From Smittia aterrima (taxonomy: Eukaryota; Arthropoda; Insecta; Diptera; Chironomidae): 64,000 bases of DNA. The DNA lies in assembly GCA_033063855.1 (NCBI GenBank), contig CP093829.1, positions 21,111,537-21,175,536 on the forward strand, written 5' to 3'. Each line of letters starts with the position of its first letter. Position 1 is the first letter of the stretch. Under the pieces are notes generated by a model, which did not search any database, was not told the DNA's origin, and saw nothing but the letters and a program-made list of their open reading frames with translations. The position numbers and the translations under genes were made by a program. Below, one piece after another: positions 1 through 10,949 of this stretch.

Positions 1-513
1 ATAAGCTTGTTGTAGAAGCTTGTCAAGTTAAGAAAAATTCATGAGACGTTTTGTTCGGAAATCAAATTTTTTATTAATTAATGTTTTTTTATTATAAAAC
101 CAAAGGAAATTAAGCAAAATCGTGATGTCCATTAGGGCAAACTTTTTAAAAAGTGTCATATTCTTGTTCATTTGTAAATAATACTTATTCTGTTCTGTCA
201 AAAAGATTTTTTCATGAAAATAAACGATTACAAAGACTTGAGACCGGCAGCAAGAGCTCTTTGTTTATGAAACACATTTGAAATCAGTTGTTGGCTTCGA
301 TTTACATTTAAAGTTTATTTTGAAGTTTCTAATCAGATTTTGATAAACAACCGTTGATTACTCTAATTCATCAATGTTGTGTCGGGACCTTTGCCAATTA
401 TGTTAGATTAGATTAGAATCAATTGAGTTAGTTACAGTCTGGAAGTTAAATAGTTAAACTAGAAAAACATTTTTGTTCTGAAAAAAAAATTCTAAAAGTT
501 ATGAAAAGTCTAA
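1..513. other. 3' flank / 3' UTR of Git
   Basis: AT-rich sequence immediately downstream of the Git stop codon on the minus strand. Reverse-strand AATAAA hexamers are visible as TTTATT near 315-320 and 68-73 and could serve as poly(A) signals for Git. No coding potential is seen on either strand. Confidence 0.5.
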
Positions 514-3201
514 TCATTCTTGAAATTGTGTGACGAGAGTTTTTGTGGCTTTCGCCAAATTGTAAGCACAGTTACGAACTTTCTGAAGATAAAGTTCAAT
601 GCTCGTTGGATTTTCGTTATTTGTTAGGCACCTGTGAAGATTTGTGCATTCAGCTTGAATTGCGTTTGTGTTAGCATTCAATTGACAAAGAGCGTTCTTA
701 AGAACATCGTCAGTCATGCTTTGCGGGAAAATGGCAATCAGTTCAGCAACACCGACGCGAATACGCTCGGAGCATGGCACGAAAGAATCGTTATCTTTTT
801 CAATGTTTTGCATGGCAAGCCAAAGTTCCTGGATACGTCTCGTCACAACTTCAGTTCTCTTCGTAACTTCTTCCACTAAAGGCAACGCTTGATTTGAATT
901 CGAGGAACCAGAAGTTGATGATCCAACTGAATATAAACTTTGCGTTATCGGCGGTCGACTGTCTTCACGGGGAGTTTGTCTTGCTTCGTACATCGACACG
1001 GGACGTTTAACGAAGTAATTATTGGATTTACCTTCGAGAACAGGCTCAATCTCATTGCTGCCTTCAGCTGCATCAATAATTCGCCTAAAAATCCAAAACT
1101 TATAAAATCATAAATTCAAAAAAGAGTTTTCATCTTACAATTGCGCTTCAGGAGAAATTATCTGTGAATCGATTCGAGTTTTCAGCGCAGAGTTCTCCAT
1201 AGCCAGCTTCTCAACAATTGTTTTGAGCTCAGTTATAGTCATTTCCGAGCTCTTCAGCTGCTTCTTTAAATGCTCAACTTCCATCGGATTCGGCAAGTGC
1301 TGCGTAGGCGTCGGAGGCTTCGCAGATATCATCGTGTTGCTTGGAGACTTTTGTGCAAACATTAATTAGTTTTTTTTTTCATTCATAATGAGGACAAATA
1401 AGTTTTATTAGAAACTAGAGTTAGGCAAAATACCTCCACAGCAATGACTTATAAAATTGCGTAATTATGCTACCGACATTCATCCACATTATTAGTTTAC
1501 ATTATTGACAAGAGACGAAACAGATTTGTTCTAATGTTAATGAGATGATCCATTGTTAATAACAATTAGTTTAGATGAGGAAGAGAGTTAATTATGTTAA
1601 GCAATTAATCAACGCTATTAGTGTTCCGTAACCCTCGAATGAACTTTACCTGCGATGTAACTGATGGAGCAAGAATTGGAGCGTAATCATCGTCGTTTGC
1701 AACAGCGTCTACAAATAGAAACACTTGAAATTCGAGAATGTGATTCAATAGAATTTTGAAAGCTACCATAAAGCGGTTCATCGTCCGACAAATTGGATTC
1801 GCGATTTCGTCTTAAATGAGCAACACTCGGTGGGAGTGGCGATAGAACTGGGTCTAACGGACGAAGATTGGCAATATTTTGGCGACGTCTTGCATCAACG
1901 AGAATGTCGCTTAACAGTCCACAGAACTCGACGTGTGAAAATCTCGCAAGCTTTTGGCGTCCCTGGTTACGAGTCGCTAAAATGAAAAGTAATTAGTAGA
2001 AAAAGATGAAATTTCAAAGACTTATAGACAAAACCTGAGAGATTTGGATTTGTTGGTAGGAAAGGAACTCCTCCTACGTCTGGTGAGCATGTGGCCCAAA
2101 CTAAAAAGAAGAAATTATTGTTTATTCTGAAATTATTTTTTGTAACTTACTCGTCTCCATTTCTCGCCGATCGACTTCTTCATACAAGTCCATGACAAGC
2201 TCTTCAAACATTTTGTTCGGAATCAGTTGGAGCTTTCCTCGAGCAATCTTCAAATGCTCGTTAATCTCAACTCGACTTTGTTCTGGGATTATAATATGTT
2301 GACCGCTTGAATGATCGGGTTTCCGACCACATAGGAAATAAATAATTCGATCAGTTACTTCATAGCTTGCTTCCAATAATCTCTCCGATATCTGCATGAA
2401 CTGATTTTGTCTTGACAGATCAATCGCTGTATTTCCACTTCCGTCGATCGCATTGATATCAGCTCCGTAAACCAGAAGCAGCTCGATCTGAGCAGCTTGA
2501 CCGAACTTAGCTGCGTTGTGAAGTGGAGTCGTTGAACCTTTTTCTTGATGAACATAATTTGGATCTGCACCTTGTACTAATAATCTCAACGAGGTTTCGA
2601 GATTTGATGATCGAACACTTGCATGAAGCTGCTTACTTAGTTCTGCTTCAAGACTTATTGCGTCGTCTGTTTGTAAATTTGGCTTCAGAACGAAGTCAAG
2701 ATTCACATGCTTCGCTCTAATGAACTGTGATTTGATTTGCACAGAGTCTTTTGGGTTTGGCTTCCGTTTCTGAAGTTTCGAAGCTGGATCAAGTAAAATG
2801 TATTCCCAAACTTGATTTGCGCCTTGGTTGATTTGAAGAATGTAATTGAGAACGCTGGGATTCCAATAGCCCTGACGCAGAGCCTTGACAATCGTGATAT
2901 GAGAACCAAGGGAACCTTATAAGAATAAAAGTTTATTGCGGTTGCTAGAAAAAAAGAAAATGAAGCACTTACGGTGAACAGAAGCGCAATCAGTGCAAAG
3001 ATAAATCCCTAAAAAGAGTCATCAATTAGATAAACAAGATTTAACTTTGAAACGATTACTCACCTCGATTAGTCGATGCGAATTGGGCATCTGCGAAGAA
3101 AATTCAATTAAAACTTGAAAAACAAAGAAAATTTTGATATCACCTTGTAATCCACAGTCTCCGCAATGATCTATTGCTCCTCGAGATTTAGATCGAGACA
3201 T
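514..3201 (-). CDS. Git: GIT-family ArfGAP scaffold (G-protein-coupled receptor kinase interactor)
   Basis: GIT proteins are ArfGAPs that scaffold PIX, PAK and paxillin at focal adhesions and synapses. Nine coding exons read on the minus strand: 3201-3144, 3090-3064, 3008-2973, 2915-2151, 2100-2035, 1976-1767, 1708-1650, 1347-1139 and 1084-514. All have GT-AG borders and the phases close exactly to 666 aa. The N-terminus begins M-S-R like vertebrate GITs. The ArfGAP zinc finger is C13-x2-C16-x16-C33-x2-C36, with the catalytic-type arginine R41 in HRSLG. Ankyrin repeats fill most of exon 4 (ADPNYVHQEKGSTTPLHNAA and following). The first Spa-homology repeat is MFEELVMDLYEEVDRRE and the second RQKLARFSHVEFCGLLSDI. 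A coiled coil (VEHLKKQLKSSEMTITELK) and a C-terminal helical FAT-like domain follow. An in-frame upstream ATG at 3234 has a poorer context, so I chose 3201 (A at -3). The acceptor of exon 8 (TTTGCACAAAAG) is weak but restores phase exactly. Confidence 0.93.
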
Positions 3202-4340
3202 TATGATGCAATTGTAGTCAGGGATACAACACATAAGACATTTTTCAACTCAATGGCAATTAAAAAAATTTCATAAAAGACCGATAGATGTTGACACTGT
3301 GTCAAGAAGAAGGAGCAGTTTGAAGACGAAGTTTGTGAAAGGTTTTTTATTAGAACAAAGATGAGAAAACAACAAACTACGATCATCGCATGAAACGCCC
3401 TAAATCGAGGTACGTTCAGTCAGTTTTCCCTTTAAAAAAAAATTTCAAAATCCGAAAATATTATTTTTCTTACAATACGTCGTCAATGGAAAATTTCAAA
3501 CTCTGAGCTGGAAAAATTGTTATTCATCGTCTTGGCCTTCAAAATAAACCAAAGTTGTCAACCAAAACAATTTTAAAGTAAGTGGAAAAACATTTAAAAA
3601 TATTCTGATAAGAACGAAACTTATTGTCGTACGATTATGAGAACTACAAAGTCTATTAGGCGAATCAATTGGAAAGTGAAAGAAAATATTCGTAAACAAG
3701 TTTGATACACTTGACGTGTCCCATGAAATTAATGAATTTTTTATTCCGTGGAAACTCAAGGTCGTCTTAATTTTTCTTTGCGAATGTAGAGGAATCAAAA
3801 TCACGAGGAAATATTTACATAAATTCAATTATCAACTGAGCCTAGCAATCTGACGAAAGACCTAGAAAAACTGAATAATTAAAAGCGAAAAATATCTTTA
3901 AATGGACACGAGCTCATCTTATCAAACAATTTGAGCAAACAAAAAAAAAAGCTCAAACAGGTCGATGACGCTGTTCACGTCTGTGGACTAATTAAACACA
4001 GAACTTTATTTTCATTTGTAATTTTAATTTGTTGTCAACACAAGAAGAATATTTTCGTTCTTAAAACATTTCTGCCAAGTTTCATTTTTGAAATTTCATT
4101 TCTCGTTGGGTCAGTCATTAGAAGAGAGGTCCTTTGCAGCTTGAGACCTGAAGTTCGAGACCACAATACTTTTGAAAAATATTTTTCTTTCAAGAATGAT
4201 GTTCATAATAATATTTGCTACTATTGAAGGATAATTCCTAATGCATAAAAGAAATTATTGCTGACTTGAAAGAAATATTTTTTCAATTTCCTGGAACTTC
4301 TAAAATAATTTCCTCGAATAAAAATTAATTTCCTTTCCAG
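3202..4340. promoter_or_regulatory. Head-to-head intergenic region between Git and RNF185
   Basis: About 1.1 kb separates the two divergent start codons, so this probably holds both promoters. The RNF185 ATG follows directly on a splice acceptor (TTTCCTTTCCAG at 4340), which implies a 5' non-coding exon here. Candidate donors are CGAG/GTACGT at 3409/3410 and AAA/GTAAGT at 3577/3578. Initiator-like TCAGTC and TCAGTT overlap near 3416-3426. No TATA box is evident near them. ORFs in this stretch (for example 3520-3828 minus and 3931-4227 plus) resemble no protein I know and are judged to be chance. Confidence 0.45.
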
Positions 4341-5063
4341 ATGTCTTCGTCAACGTCTCACAGTGGAAATGATTCTTTTCCCGACTCGGAGCAGTCAACC
4401 AGCGGGTCAACTGAGTTCCGCTCTTCGTCGCAATATTCTTTCACTCCATCGCCAGAAACTAGCAAAACGTCTACAAAACCGGATAATAAAGATGACGAGG
4501 AGAAGAAAGATGATTCGATGTTTGTCTGTAATATTTGTTTGGATATAGCGAAGGACGCTGTTGTTTCTATGTGTGGTCATCTTTATTGTTGGTTCTGTTT
4601 AAGTGAGTTTCTTCTTCTCTTTAAAAGCTTCTTGACTTATGACATTTGATTTATTTTAGACACTTGGCTGGAAACCCGACCAACTCGACAGTTGTGTCCT
4701 GTTTGCAAATCTGCAATTTCTAAAGAAAAAGTGATTCCTTTGTATGGTCGAAACAGTGATAAGCAGCAAGATCCCCGCTCAAAAGTTCCTCCACGACCTC
4801 AAGGACAAAGAAGTGAACCAGAAGCTCAAGGTGGATTCCAGGGCTTTCAATCTTTTGGCGGCGATGGTGGCTTTCATTTATCATTCGGAATCGGAGCTTT
4901 TCCCTTTGGATTCTTTGCCTCTAGCTTTAACTTTAACGACATGAGACCGGCTAGGAATGGCCATCAACAACAAGGAACACCACAATTTGAAGAGGATCAG
5001 TTTTTGTCAAAGATTTTCTTATGGGTTGCGTTACTTTTCTTCTCCTGGTTGATATTGGCCTAA
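4341..5063 (+). CDS. RNF185: RNF185/RNF5-type ER-anchored RING E3 ubiquitin ligase
   Basis: Two coding exons, 4341-4602 and 4660-5063, with a 57-bp intron (GTGAGT...TTTTAG) that leaves phase intact and gives 221 aa. The first 57 or so residues are Ser/Thr-rich, then acidic and lysine-rich. The C3HC4 RING has C63, C66, C78, H80, C83, C86, C100 and C103 (CNICLDIAKDAVVSMCGHLYCWFC ending in CPVC, split here only by the text). It is followed by the family signature KVIPLYGR and PPRPQGQR, a Gly/Phe-rich segment (LSFGIGAFPFGFFAS) and a C-terminal hydrophobic helix ending LILA. This layout matches human RNF185 and RNF5, ER or mitochondrial membrane ligases used in ER-associated degradation. One such gene is expected in flies. 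The ATG sits exactly at a splice acceptor. A poly(A) signal AATAAA is at 5321-5326. Confidence 0.92.
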
Positions 5064-6061
5064 TTATCATCATCACTATCACACTTTCAACATAGTTGGA
5101 CGTGAAATTAACTTTTTGTACGGAATTGCGTAAGAAATAACATTCCATGATCATAATTTAGCTGAAACAGACTGGGAGACAGGAATTTGATTGTTAAACA
5201 AAACTTTTGAAGGCTCAGTCAATGTTTGAGGTCTGTTTAAGCGAAATTGTTGATTAATTCTTTAAACATTTGGAAGAACGATAAAAATTATAAAATTATT
5301 TAGAAATGTGGTGTTGATGAAATAAAATGAAAATTGAATTAAAATGAAACAAACTCAAATATTTTTATTTCGAAGCTTTTCATGTCTGAAAGAGAAGAAA
5401 TAAAAATATCATAAATATATTTTTCTTTTCACTTTTTCCTTGTTACTTAAAAGAAAACTTCTAGATTAATTAGTGATTTTTATATCATCGTGAAACAATC
5501 ATCGTCTTAATCTTAGAATTTCAATTATTTATGAAAACAAACGGAAAACACGCGAAGATTCGCGAGGAGCTGATCTTAAATTTATGCGTGATCATCTTTC
5601 TTTTTTTGTTGTAGATACGAATTTAGTTTAAATCATTGTGCAGGTAAAGTCACCTGATCATAGCGTGGAACTAAGCGATAAGGACTTTGATGCAAAACAA
5701 TGCTTATCCAACGCTCATTAGATGTTTTGTTATCAAAAGAAGAAAAAAAAAAGATTCATCTGATGGATGTGGTTTCTAATTCTTCATCTTAACTCAATTA
5801 ATTATTCTCAATTAAGAAATTTATTTACTAGTTTTTTCTTTCCATTAATTCTTCACTTACACACGACAACATTTTGTCAAATGTTTCTTTATCTCTCCCA
5901 ACTCATTTCTTGCTCCGTCACAATGGATTTCTAGACTCTCAGTCTTTGATTTTATTATTCAAAAGTTTGCTGCTTCAACAACGCACTCTCGTGTTTTATT
6001 TTTCGTGGCGTGGGAGATGTCTGGGGATAATTTCACCAATTTGAAGATTAATAAGCTTAGC
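5064..6061. other. Intergenic / 3' UTR region between convergent RNF185 and WDR26
   Basis: Contains the RNF185 3' UTR with AATAAA at 5321. Reverse-strand AATAAA hexamers, seen as TTTATT around 5950-6000, could end the WDR26 transcript. The rest is AT-rich with homopurine runs and no recognisable gene. Confidence 0.4.
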
Positions 6062-6100
6062 TATAAATAGAAGCGCAGAATGAACTGCACGATCTTCATC
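6062..6100 (+). promoter_or_regulatory. TATA-box core promoter candidate
   Basis: A near-consensus TATA box (TATAAATAG at 6062-6070) stands in a gap between two convergent genes. A start site would be expected near 6092-6098, where TCATCT at 6096-6101 is a weak initiator match. GGGGATAATTTC lies just upstream near 6023-6034. A 27-codon ORF and an AATAAA follow on the same strand. TATA-like words are common in AT-rich DNA, so this is only suggestive. Confidence 0.3.
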
Positions 6101-6231
6101 TTCTAACTTCACTAAGGTCGCTTTCAGTTAACACTTAAAAAAAATTAATTTACGTCTCTATCGTGTGATGATCATCAATTCGACTCAATCAAATTTTTGA
6201 TCTCTTCGCTATAAAAATTAAGAAAACAAAA

Positions 6232-6315
6232 ATGCGTGAGCAATTAAGAAAAATTTTGATTGAAACTTGTGCTTACATCTTTAAGCATTGCTATTTTCAT
6301 AAGAACGATTCTTAA
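6232..6315 (+). CDS. Candidate small ORF, 27 codons, unknown function
   Basis: The ORF starts M-R-E-Q-L-R-K-I and ends H-K-N-D-S. Its start context, AACAAAAATG, is a good fly translation start. It lies about 140 bases after the predicted start site of the TATA element at 6062, and AATAAA is 89 bases past the stop (6404-6409). I recognise no family. It overlaps the likely WDR26 3' UTR in antisense orientation. It may equally be chance. Confidence 0.2.
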   Translation: MREQLRKILIETCAYIFKHCYFHKNDS

Positions 6316-6492
6316 AAATATATTTCATCAGTTTTTCTTTGAATTGAGCCGAAGTCTGATTGTTGAAGAGTTGAATCGATCACCCCACGTTAGTTACAGT
6401 TTTAAATAAAAATTTAGAAATCGGGACAAGAAAAAAATTCTGATTTTGAATTAAAAAAAATATTTTTGTATCTTGACACGTTCTTGTTTTGT

Positions 6493-8667
6493 TTAGGAAA
6501 TGTTCCAGCTCTCATTATTTGAGTTTCCCATTTGGTCGTCATTGAGATTTTGATGGTTGAGTGAAGATGAAGAGGATGTTGCAGGCGTTGTTCCTGACGA
6601 CGATGATCTACTGTCGGCAACTAAACCACTAAGCAAACCGTTCACGCTTCCGAGCGATGGCTTCGGTCCCCAAATTCTCACAGTTCCATCGTCTGAGCAT
6701 GATGCCAACATCGATGGATACATTGGATTCCAGCTGACACAGTTAACTGTTCGGGTATGTCCGGTGAGTGTTATCAATGGCTCTTCCCGGCGAATGTGAT
6801 AAACGAAGATTTTTCCGCATTCACTTCCACTTGCAATAAAATTTTCATTAACTCCTCCGAAGCATGAGTAGATCATATAATTTCCTTGTGTAACACCTTG
6901 GAAGACTCTGATGAGACACTTGTCGCGCAAGTCCCACAAGTGAAGACCTTGCATCGAAACATTCAACAACGCCAAACGATCCGTGGAGTTCACAGAGAAA
7001 CTTTGAATCGGATTGACCTCTTGCACTAAATTGTGATCTTCTCGGGTTTCGAAACAATAGTTTCGAATGCGATGATGCGTGTCAGCTCCGAGAACAGTTT
7101 GATTGTCTCCGAGTATTGCAAGTGAGTTGACTCTAACGCCGTCCCAGTTGTTCAAAATTGCTCCTTCTAAATCACACAAATAAAACTGTCCGCGTTGACC
7201 GCCTGTGACAAAGCGTTGTCCATCTGGTGCGAATGCTGCGCAGGTTAACGATTCATCACTTGAATGCGACACCTTTGCTTGCAGTTTGAGCTCGTCAATA
7301 TTGAAGATGAGAAGCTCTGATGACTCGTCGGTACCACAGACAATGAGATACTTTGAGTCTGGGGACCATGCAAGAAATGAAACGCCATTGGCATGGCATT
7401 CAAATGTTTTCAACTGTTTTAACTGATGACGCTCTGGATCAACATCCCAAATAATACAGAAGGTGTCTTTTGATCCTGTCGCAAACTTGAGACCATTCGG
7501 TGAAAACTTACAAAACATTACTTCGTCTGAATGCTCGTTGAGCACCTAGAAAGAAAAAGTTTCGCATCAAAGTCCAAAGATAGAAAGTCAAAGTCTTACC
7601 TGATGTGGATGGACAGGAAAAGCGTTGGCAGTGGCAGCACAATTATGATCACTAAGAAGTGATACATTGTCAATAGTCGTTTCCCATGCCATGTCGTGGT
7701 GTGTGCAGTGCTCTGTCTGCAGTTCGATTGCTTGACGCAGCAGCGTCTGAAGACGACGTGGTGGTAGCATTACGCTGGCTGGTAAATATGATTGGAGACG
7801 ATCCATCAATCGTGTACGTGATCTAATGTTCTTTCCTTCCCACTCTGCGCGCTCATAAAGCTCCTCGCTATTTGTGCACATCATGTACGTTGAGAGTTGG
7901 TGAACTGAGGATATTTATAAGATTTCTTTAGTCAATGATCTCATGAGAAAAGTGATTGTTGCGAAACGTTACTCACCACGATGTGTGTTCAATTGCAGCG
8001 GGGTCAATTCATTACGCAAGACGTGAAGAGCCTCAATCGGACGAGCATCATCTAAATATTCAAGATACTTCTGTTCAAGTAGAAGAAATTTCATTTCAAC
8101 CAAGCTGGCGTGCTTTTGAGTGAGCTTTGCGTCGTCTTCGACAATTGTCTGCAACTCCTGGAGATCGTAGTCGGCTTTCTGCCATTCGCCACTTAACACA
8201 TGGTCACGGAATTTTGTTGCTGCTGGATGCTCGAGACTGCATCCCGACTCTTGCATTAACATGTGTGCTGTGTGATCTAAGCCAATAAGCTTCAAATGCT
8301 GTCCGATTAAACGAACAATATCTCGATTTGTTTTGTCTAAAGAAACACGTTCGACCAATTCGTGACTGTTGTTATTTGTATGATTCCTGATACCATTCGT
8401 GGCTGTGGTACCGTTTGTTGTGACCAGCTCACTTGCTGGCACTTGGCGATGTCCGTTCATGTTCTCTTCCAACATTTCCAGAAAATTGAAATGACGTTCA
8501 GTTACTGGAAGTGATGAAGATAAGGTTGCGAAGCGTGACGACGAGGACTGCGACGATGTTGGGCTTGAGAGTGGATTTTGATGATGACGATCCTCTAACA
8601 CCGACGTTCTTTTAGAGCGTTTTCGCGGTGGCTCCTCAGTAGGCGAGGAGCGTGAGGCAGAAACACC
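6493..8667 (-). CDS. WDR26: WDR26 orthologue, CTLH/GID ubiquitin-ligase complex subunit (5' coding end not located)
   Basis: WDR26 is a scaffold and substrate-linked subunit of the CTLH (GID) E3 ligase. Three exons are visible on the minus strand: 8667-7977, 7904-7600 and 7545-6493, with clean GT-AG borders and consistent phase, giving 682 codons plus stop. The Ser-rich N-terminal part carries a basic patch (PPRKRSKR). LisH/CTLH follows (DIVRLIGQHLKLIGLDHTAH, HVLSGEWQKADYDLQELQTI, KFLLLEQKYLEYLDD). The linker LPASVMLPPRRLQTLLRQAI is nearly the vertebrate sequence. Exon 3 is a WD40 propeller (FCKFSPNGLKFATGSKDTFC, LTGHTRTVNCVSWNP, SCSDDGTVRIWGP) with a Ser/Asn-rich tail. There is no ATG at the 5' end of exon 8667: a TAG lies just upstream at 8695-8697, and the sequence before GGTGTTTC is a good acceptor (TTTCGTTCAG). 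The start is therefore in a further upstream exon, or at the internal Met of MLEENMNG near 8481. Confidence 0.9.
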
Positions 8668-10110
8668 CTGAACGAAATCAATTTTGAGCAATTTCTACGT
8701 CCCTAAGCGAAGGCTACGAAGGTATGGCTTCTGAATTATTTCCCAACCAACTATCTCGATGAAAATTGTCTGTCGTCTTGATTAGCTGCTTTATAGCTTT
8801 ATCTGTAATGATTAAATCAAATAAACTTTTAAAATATTTTTCAAATAAACATCAAAGATGGTCGAGTGTGATGAAATTGGAAAGAGAGAGAAACAATTTA
8901 CAGCTGATGTCAAAATGGGACAAACTTAAATTCTCTCTTTTTTCAGAGTTGCACTGATAGTGACGTATTTTTATACGACTGCACCTTGCCAACACCCTCG
9001 ATTTTGCAATCTTAAAGTGACGAGCTGAGGCCTTGTCTCGAGATAAAGACAAAAATGAATTTTTAAAGTGAAACAACAACAAACAAGATGGGGCCAAAGA
9101 GAAATGGAGCAAAACAACAAAATAAAATCCAGAATTGTTGATGACGTTTTAGACTTAAGATATAATTGTCGAGATAATTGTGCAATTGGCCATTGGATGA
9201 GATAGAAAATAAACTCACTTTGTTGCAGCACTTTTCATTCAGTTGGAATTTTCTTTGTTTTTCTCTATTTTTCCACATCAAGATTTTTTTTTCTCGAATT
9301 TTCAAGTTGAAAGATTGACTTGAAACTTATTGACTTTAAGCAAAAGGCTGAGAGCAAAAACAAAATGTAGGTGAGCTTTTCTCGCTTATCGTTTATCTTG
9401 AAATTTTGTAACAAATTAAATCACAAATCAACTTGAAGAGATTTTTTCTTTGTCTTTGGTATCTTTGTCAATTTTGTCGACTTTCACTTGAATATTGAAT
9501 GTTTTTCATTACTTTCTGAATATCTCAGTGATTTCGCTTGTTCGTTACCCAGCTTACGATTTCTGTTTCTAACAAATTCGATCAAAATTCAGTGAATTTC
9601 GAGAGCACAAAAATATTTCTTCACCACTAAAGTCGTCGTATAAATGATGTAACAAAGGAAAAAGTCAAAGGGGCGATTTCAATGTTTTGACAAATTTAAA
9701 GTTGAACATTATGTGACCTACTTCTTGCTAATGTTACGTTTAAACATGTCGTGTCAGAGGAAGGAGGAAGGGTCTTGTTTCGTTTGATTCTAACTTATGA
9801 TCTCGAGCAAAGTACGACTTAGAAAATAAATATTTCAGAATTTTTTAGAAAATTTCATTTCATTCCCTCGACAACTCGAAACAACTCTTGTTGCTGATGC
9901 TAAAGGGCAAATGACAAAGGTGCTCTACTTACGATAAACTAATCCTCTAAATGGATGTTTAATTGATTTCCACTCAATTTGATAAGAATCCTTTTTTTAA
10001 AATTGTAAATAAAGAAATTTCTGAACTCACTCGACAATTCAAATTACAATTTTGCGTGAACTGAAATGTTTTGAAATGAAAATGTTGAATGGTTTTCTTG
10101 ATTAAAATTT
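8668..10110. other. Upstream region of WDR26
   Basis: Probably holds the missing 5' exon(s) and promoter of WDR26. Minus-strand donor-like sites are visible as ACTCAC or ACTTAC at about 9222, 9927 and 10025. The short ATG reading frame that ends at the 9222 donor has the wrong phase to join the acceptor at 8668, and I could not settle on a first exon. Nothing else is recognised. Confidence 0.3.
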
Positions 10111-10112
10111 AG

Positions 10113-10126
10113 GCCACTAGATGGGG
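10113..10126 (+). repeat. CTCF-like motif / left copy of inverted repeat
   Basis: CCACTAGATGGGGG fits the CTCF core consensus CCASYAGRKGGCRS at 13 of 14 positions (G instead of C at position 12). Its first 12 bases recur in inverted orientation at 11650-11661. The similarity does not extend clearly beyond the motif on either side. Confidence 0.45.
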
Positions 10127-10512
10127 GTTTTAACTTTACAAAATCTCGGAATTCCAGAATGAATAATTAAAAAGTCAAATGCAAAGAAAGGTGGAGAATT
10201 CCTAATTCATTTCAGTTTGATATCTTTCAATCTTGCCAGTCCGATTTATTTTATTCTTCAAGAATTATCACGATAAAGGAACAGAATTTGACATTTTGCA
10301 TTTCGATTCGATTCAAATTATGTGTTTGCTCTGAAAGTTTTTCGGCAAAAACTCGATCGCAAATGTTTAATTTTCAGTTGAGAAAATGATCAAATAAGCA
10401 AATTTAAACAACTTTAATTATCCGAATATGAGCAAAGCTCAGAAAGTGTTTTCTCTTAGTCTAATTCAATTTCGATTTGTTTCGTAATCTTAATTGCAAA
10501 CATAAAACCAGT

Positions 10513-10680
10513 GTAGATGGGCGGCCAATTGGAGAGGTCTTTGTTGGTGCCCAGGCCCCTCAAAGGCCCCTCACATCGGGGCCCATCCGGGGCCCAGGCC
10601 CCAGTGTCCGTGGCCGAGGCCCCAACCAAGACCGAATATGGGCCTGTTTCGGCACCTTTGGCCCCAGGCCCATCCACACT
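10513..10680. repeat. GC-rich GGGCC/GGCCC-repeat island
   Basis: About 170 bases of roughly two-thirds G+C inside otherwise strongly AT-rich DNA, made of overlapping GGGGCCC, CCAGGCCCC and GGCCCCT words. Because it is GC-rich, it is free of stops in several frames on both strands, so the overlapping ORFs are not evidence of coding. It lies between the inverted motifs at 10113 and 11650, upstream of the broken endonuclease-like ORF. Its origin is unknown. It could be part of a mobile element or transferred DNA. Confidence 0.5.
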
Positions 10681-10949
10681 GCATAAAACTTTTATCTTTT
10701 TGCAAGAATGAGCTTCGTTGTCTTTCAATTGTGAATTAGCTTGTGTTGAGTTTACTTGATGAAGAATTTAAATTAAAATAAAAAAATTTAATAGGTACTA
10801 TTAACGAGCCAGACGGTTCTACGGCGAATGTGCCAACCACCTTAAATTACGGAAACGATTATCTCTTCTGAGATTTTCTCGTAAGAAGCTTTTTTATCCA
10901 TTTATGTCCATTTGTTAAAAAGTGATTTTGAAAAAGTGAATATAATTAA

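Noticed and set aside
3202..3234. Upstream in-frame ATG for Git
   Set aside because: Its context is poor (C at -3), while the ATG at 3201 has A at -3 and gives the conserved M-S-R start of GIT proteins.
10456..10728. ORFs on both strands across the GC-rich island
   Set aside because: GC-rich sequence is depleted of stop codons in every frame, and the translations are Gly/Pro repeats without a domain.
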